The notes below the pieces were generated by a model, which was not told the origin of the DNA, ran no database searches, and was given only the letters and a program-made list of their open reading frames with translations. A program made the translations under genes and the position numbers. Shown here one piece after another: positions 60,939 through 64,000 of a DNA stretch of 64,000 nt (position 1 is the first letter of the stretch; each line of letters begins with the position of its first letter). The DNA is from Lentzea sp. NBRC 105346. Lineage in GTDB: Bacteria; Actinomycetota; Actinomycetes; Mycobacteriales; Pseudonocardiaceae. The stretch spans positions 124,001-188,000 of the forward strand of contig NZ_BSTQ01000020.1 in assembly GCF_030269605.1 (NCBI RefSeq). Direction: 5' to 3'.

Positions 60939-62567
60939 ATGCCTCCGCGTAAGCGAGCTGGCAACGGCCAAGGCGAACTGCCTGGCATGTCCAGCACGAA
61001 GGAGATCCAGGACATCCTGTGGAAGGCCGCGGACAAGCTACGTGGCTCCATGGACGCCGCCCAGTACAAGGAGTTCGTCCTCAGCCTGGTCTTCCTCAAA
61101 TACGTCTCCGACGCGTTCGCCGAACGACGCGCCCAGATCGCCGAGAGTCTGACCGACATCCCCGAGCAACGCCGCGAGGCGTTCCTCGACGACCGGGACG
61201 AGTACGTCAGCGAGAACGTCTTCTGGGTTCCGCCAACTGCCCGCTGGAAGTACATCGCCGACAACGCGGCAAGCGCGGAAGGCGGCGTCGGCAAGCTCCT
61301 TGACGATGGCTTGGACGAGGTGATGAAGGCCAACCCGTCCCTCACTGGCGTTCTCGTCAAGATCTTCAACAGGGACAACGTCGACAAGAAGCGCCTCAAG
61401 GAACTCGTTGACCTCATCAGCGATGCGCGCTTCGCCGGTCACGGTGATCGCCCGGCCCAGGACGTTCTCGGAGAGGTCTACGAGTACTTCCTGGAGCGGT
61501 TTGCCCGCGCTGAGGGCAAGCGCGCCGGCGAGTTCTACACACCCGCAAGCGTGGTGCGGCTGCTGGTGGAGGTCCTCGAACCGTACGAGGGCCGGGTGTA
61601 CGACCCGTGCTGCGGTTCAGGTGGCATGTTCGTGCAGGCGGGCAAGTTCGTCACCGCGCACGCCGGTCGCGACCACAGCCACGACATCGCGGTGTATGGG
61701 CAGGAAGCCAACGAGCGCACGTGGCGCCTGGCGAAGATGAACCTCGCCATCCACGGCATGGATCCCAAGGGCGTCGGTGACCGCTGGGCCGACACCTTCG
61801 ACGATGACAAGTTGCCGGACCTCAAGGCCGACTTCGTCATGGCCAATCCGCCGTTCAACATGTCCGACTGGGCGCGGAAGGCCGACGACAAGCGGTGGCG
61901 CTTCGGCACGCCTCCGCAGTCCAACGCCAACTACGCCTGGTTGCAGCACATTGTTTCCAAGCTTGGTGAGCGCGGTAGCGCTGGCGTCGTATTGTCTAAC
62001 GGTTCGATGTCCTCCAAGCAGTCTGGCGAGGGCGAGATCCGCGCAGCCCTGGTCGAGGCCGACCTGGTGGCGTGCATGGTGGCACTCCCCTCCAACCTGT
62101 TCCGCACCACTGCGATTCCCGCTTGTCTGTGGTTCCTCACGAAGGACAAGACCCCTCAAGGTGCCAAAGCACTCGCCGACCGTCGAGGTGAGGTGCTTTT
62201 CATCGACGCCCGAAGCCTAGGCAAAATGGTCGACCGCACCGAACGAATTTTGACCGACGAGGACCTTGCGAAGATCGCCGACACGTACCACGCGTGGCGC
62301 GGCACAAAGTCCGCCAAAACCAAGCGCATCAGCTACCAAGACGTGCCAGGGTTTTGCTACTCCGCAAGGATGGAGGAGATTGCGAAACATGACCATGTGC
62401 TCACACCTGGCCGGTACGTAGGCGCAACGGAGGTCAACGAAGATCTAGACTCCGAGCCAGTCGAGGAGCGCATCGCGCGGCTAACCAAGGAACTCTTCGA
62501 GCAACTCGATGAGTCAGTCCGACTCGACGCCATTGTTCGCGATCAGCTGGGGAGGATCAATGGCTAG
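60939..62567 (+). CDS. hsdM: Type I restriction-modification methylase subunit
   Basis: A 542-residue N6-adenine DNA methyltransferase. The N-terminal HsdM helical domain includes ILWKAADKLRGSMDAAQYKE. Motif I is YDPCCGSGGMF and catalytic motif IV is ANPPFNMSDW, both intact. The start MPPRKRAGNGQG follows AGAGGAAGAGG. It overlaps hsdS by 8 bases. With HsdS it methylates host sites, and with HsdR it would cut unmodified DNA. Confidence 0.95.
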   Translation: MPPRKRAGNGQGELPGMSSTKEIQDILWKAADKLRGSMDAAQYKEFVLSLVFLKYVSDAFAERRAQIAESLTDIPEQRREAFLDDRDEYVSENVFWVPPTARWKYIADNAASAEGGVGKLLDDGLDEVMKANPSLTGVLVKIFNRDNVDKKRLKELVDLISDARFAGHGDRPAQDVLGEVYEYFLERFARAEGKRAGEFYTPASVVRLLVEVLEPYEGRVYDPCCGSGGMFVQAGKFVTAHAGRDHSHDIAVYGQEANERTWRLAKMNLAIHGMDPKGVGDRWADTFDDDKLPDLKADFVMANPPFNMSDWARKADDKRWRFGTPPQSNANYAWLQHIVSKLGERGSAGVVLSNGSMSSKQSGEGEIRAALVEADLVACMVALPSNLFRTTAIPACLWFLTKDKTPQGAKALADRRGEVLFIDARSLGKMVDRTERILTDEDLAKIADTYHAWRGTKSAKTKRISYQDVPGFCYSARMEEIAKHDHVLTPGRYVGATEVNEDLDSEPVEERIARLTKELFEQLDESVRLDAIVRDQLGRING

Positions 62568-63918
62568 GGTCGAGACGCAGACAGGTGGACGCGCCGCGAC
62601 GACCGGCGTAATTGCGGGCCGCTGGGCACTAAGCGTAGGAAACCCAGGTACACCGACCGCGTCCGGATTTACATGGGTTCAACTCTCAGAGATTGCCAGG
62701 CTTGAAAGTGGGCACACGCCTAGCCGCAGAAGGCCCGAATACTGGGACGGAGATATCCCATGGGTCGGCATTCGAGACGCAACAGCAAACCATGGGCGCA
62801 CAATAACTTCAACAACGCAGTCAATTACCAAAGAGGGTCTCGCCAACTCATCTGCAAGACTACTTCCAACTAACACCGTATGTTTGTCACGCACAGCCTC
62901 GGTCGGCTATGTCGTAACCATTGGCACCCCTATGGCAACAAGCCAGGATTTTGTCAATTGGATCTGCGGACCTCAGATATCACATAAATACCTACACTAC
63001 ATCCTCATGTCCGAACAGGATTCCGTTCGACGGTTCGCACACGGAACCACCCACCAGACGGTCTATTACCCAGAAGCAAAGGCCTTCCATGTCTGCATCC
63101 CCGAACGCACTGAACAGGATGCCACAGTAGCCCTACTCGGCGCACTGGACGACAAGATCGAGAACAATAAAGCTATCGCCAGCATTGCCAACAAACTCGC
63201 TCGAACGAAGATGGTGAAATTGTGGCAAGATCATAATCTTGGCTCACTTACCAAGGAATCGCCAATCCTTCCACCAGGCTGGACGCGAACAACCCTAGGC
63301 GCCCTATGCGCCACAGGTGGTGGCGGAATTCAGACCGGACCATTTGGCAGCCAGCTACATGCTTCTGACTACGTTGAGTCTGGCACCCCAAGCGTGATGC
63401 CTCAGAACATCGGCGACAACATAATCACCGAAGACGGCATAGCGCGCGTATCTCTTCACGACATCAATCGCCTTTCGAAATACCTCCTGCAGGAGGGGGA
63501 TATTGTGTACTCGCGCCGAGGCGATGTTAAACGGCGATCATTGGTCCGACCACATGAATCTGGATGGCTCTGCGGAACAGGATGCCTTCGAGTGCGGACA
63601 GGGGCGTCAGTAGAACCACTATTCATGAGCCACTACCTGGGAGAGCCAGAGGTTCAAGAATGGATTCTTCAGCGGGCCATTGGAGCGACCATGCCGAATC
63701 TTAACACGTCCATTATGAGTGAACTTCCCGTAACGCTGCCGCCTCGCGAGGTCAGGCAACGATTCACCGATGAGCTATCGGCTGTCGATGCGCGGGCCAC
63801 ACACGGGCTCCACGAGAATCGGATCCTTGTCGATCTTCGCGACACACTGCTCCCACAGCTCATGTCTGGCAAGCTGCGTATCCGGGATGCAGAGCGGATC
63901 GTTGAGGACGCCGTATGA
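62560..63918 (+). CDS. hsdS: Type I restriction-modification specificity subunit
   Basis: A 452-residue protein with two target-recognition domains. The first, about residues 30-200, has LESGHTPSRRRPEYWDGDIP and a closing conserved helix around LLGALDDKIENNKAI. The second, about 235-440, has GIQTGPFGSQLHASDYV and a closing DELSAVDARATHG. The start follows GGGGAGG. G+C and codon use drop visibly compared with hsdM, most of all in the first recognition domain. This is usual for exchanged specificity genes. Confidence 0.93.
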   Translation: MARVETQTGGRAATTGVIAGRWALSVGNPGTPTASGFTWVQLSEIARLESGHTPSRRRPEYWDGDIPWVGIRDATANHGRTITSTTQSITKEGLANSSARLLPTNTVCLSRTASVGYVVTIGTPMATSQDFVNWICGPQISHKYLHYILMSEQDSVRRFAHGTTHQTVYYPEAKAFHVCIPERTEQDATVALLGALDDKIENNKAIASIANKLARTKMVKLWQDHNLGSLTKESPILPPGWTRTTLGALCATGGGGIQTGPFGSQLHASDYVESGTPSVMPQNIGDNIITEDGIARVSLHDINRLSKYLLQEGDIVYSRRGDVKRRSLVRPHESGWLCGTGCLRVRTGASVEPLFMSHYLGEPEVQEWILQRAIGATMPNLNTSIMSELPVTLPPREVRQRFTDELSAVDARATHGLHENRILVDLRDTLLPQLMSGKLRIRDAERIVEDAV

Positions 63919-64000
63919 ACACCAGCGACGGCAGAATGACTGAGGCTGTTTGGGAGCACGACGCTTTAGACGAGCTCTGTGAGCTTGCCTGGGTGGTGAA
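63915..64000 (+). CDS. hsdR: Start of a further type I operon gene, probably hsdR (cut by window end)
   Basis: An ATG at 63915 overlaps the hsdS stop as ATGA. The visible 28 codons read MNTSDGRMTEAVWEHDALDE followed by LCELAWVV. The E-x(3)-E-x(2)-ALDEL pattern resembles the N-terminus of HsdR restriction subunits, and HsdR is the missing member of the operon. Only the first 86 bases are present, so the call relies largely on context. Confidence 0.6.
   Translation, partial: MNTSDGRMTEAVWEHDALDELCELAWVV

Overview
The window is high-G+C DNA from a filamentous actinomycete, most likely a member of the Pseudonocardiaceae. Support comes from strong third-position G+C, frequent GTG starts, a SARP-type regulator domain, DUF3558- and DUF5130-type proteins, and a core block whose gene content matches, from memory, the Mycobacterium tuberculosis Rv2469c-Rv2478c neighbourhood. 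That block here holds an HNH protein, glbO, aglA, an Rv2474c-like gene, a thioesterase, the large NAD-glutamate dehydrogenase, an ABC-F ATPase and an SSB. No species can be fixed from the sequence alone.

Layout. 0-10 kb: a heavy-metal-type RND pump with a miniature adaptor lipoprotein; an ABC-2 exporter operon (ATPase, permease, CARDB-like membrane-anchored protein) facing a SARP-like regulator fused to a second, related ABC ATPase, which is translationally coupled to an OmpR/histidine-kinase pair; then a sensor-like lipoprotein. 10-22 kb: a polymorphic-toxin locus read on the minus strand, made of a LamG surface protein, a 2271-residue RHS protein with a Hint pre-toxin domain and YwqJ-type deaminase tip, and a SUKH-3 immunity protein. 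It is flanked by relics showing that the whole cassette was once duplicated. 22-25 kb: a cysteine-tailed protein of unknown family in an operon with a DesK/NarL-type two-component system. 25-27 kb: a small protein built almost entirely of 17 copies of an eight-residue DSVRIT repeat. 27-47 kb: the conserved core block with a prolyl oligopeptidase, an MscS channel, LtrA, a DMT exporter, an AlkZ-like protein and a large disordered repeat protein next to ettA. 47-55 kb: a TetR-DrrAB-like exporter with twin palindromic operators, a CopD/CtaG fusion, a DUF3558 lipoprotein, an MFS/LacI pair around a perfect palindrome, and tRNA-Arg(UCU).

55-64 kb is an accessory region that begins just after the tRNA-Arg gene. 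It contains a decayed ISL3 transposase, a small restriction-associated (RAMA-like) protein, a DUF6119/TIGR04141 gene coupled to a small acidic partner, a methylase-like/specificity-like fusion that has lost its catalytic NPPF/Y motif, and a type I restriction-modification operon (hsdM, hsdS and the first codons of hsdR, cut by the window edge). It looks like a defence island.

The most unusual items are the octapeptide-repeat protein, the SARP-ABC ATPase fusion, the dead-methylase plus DUF6119 set in the defence island, and the footprint of the deleted second RHS cassette. All functional statements come from reading motifs. No database search was run.
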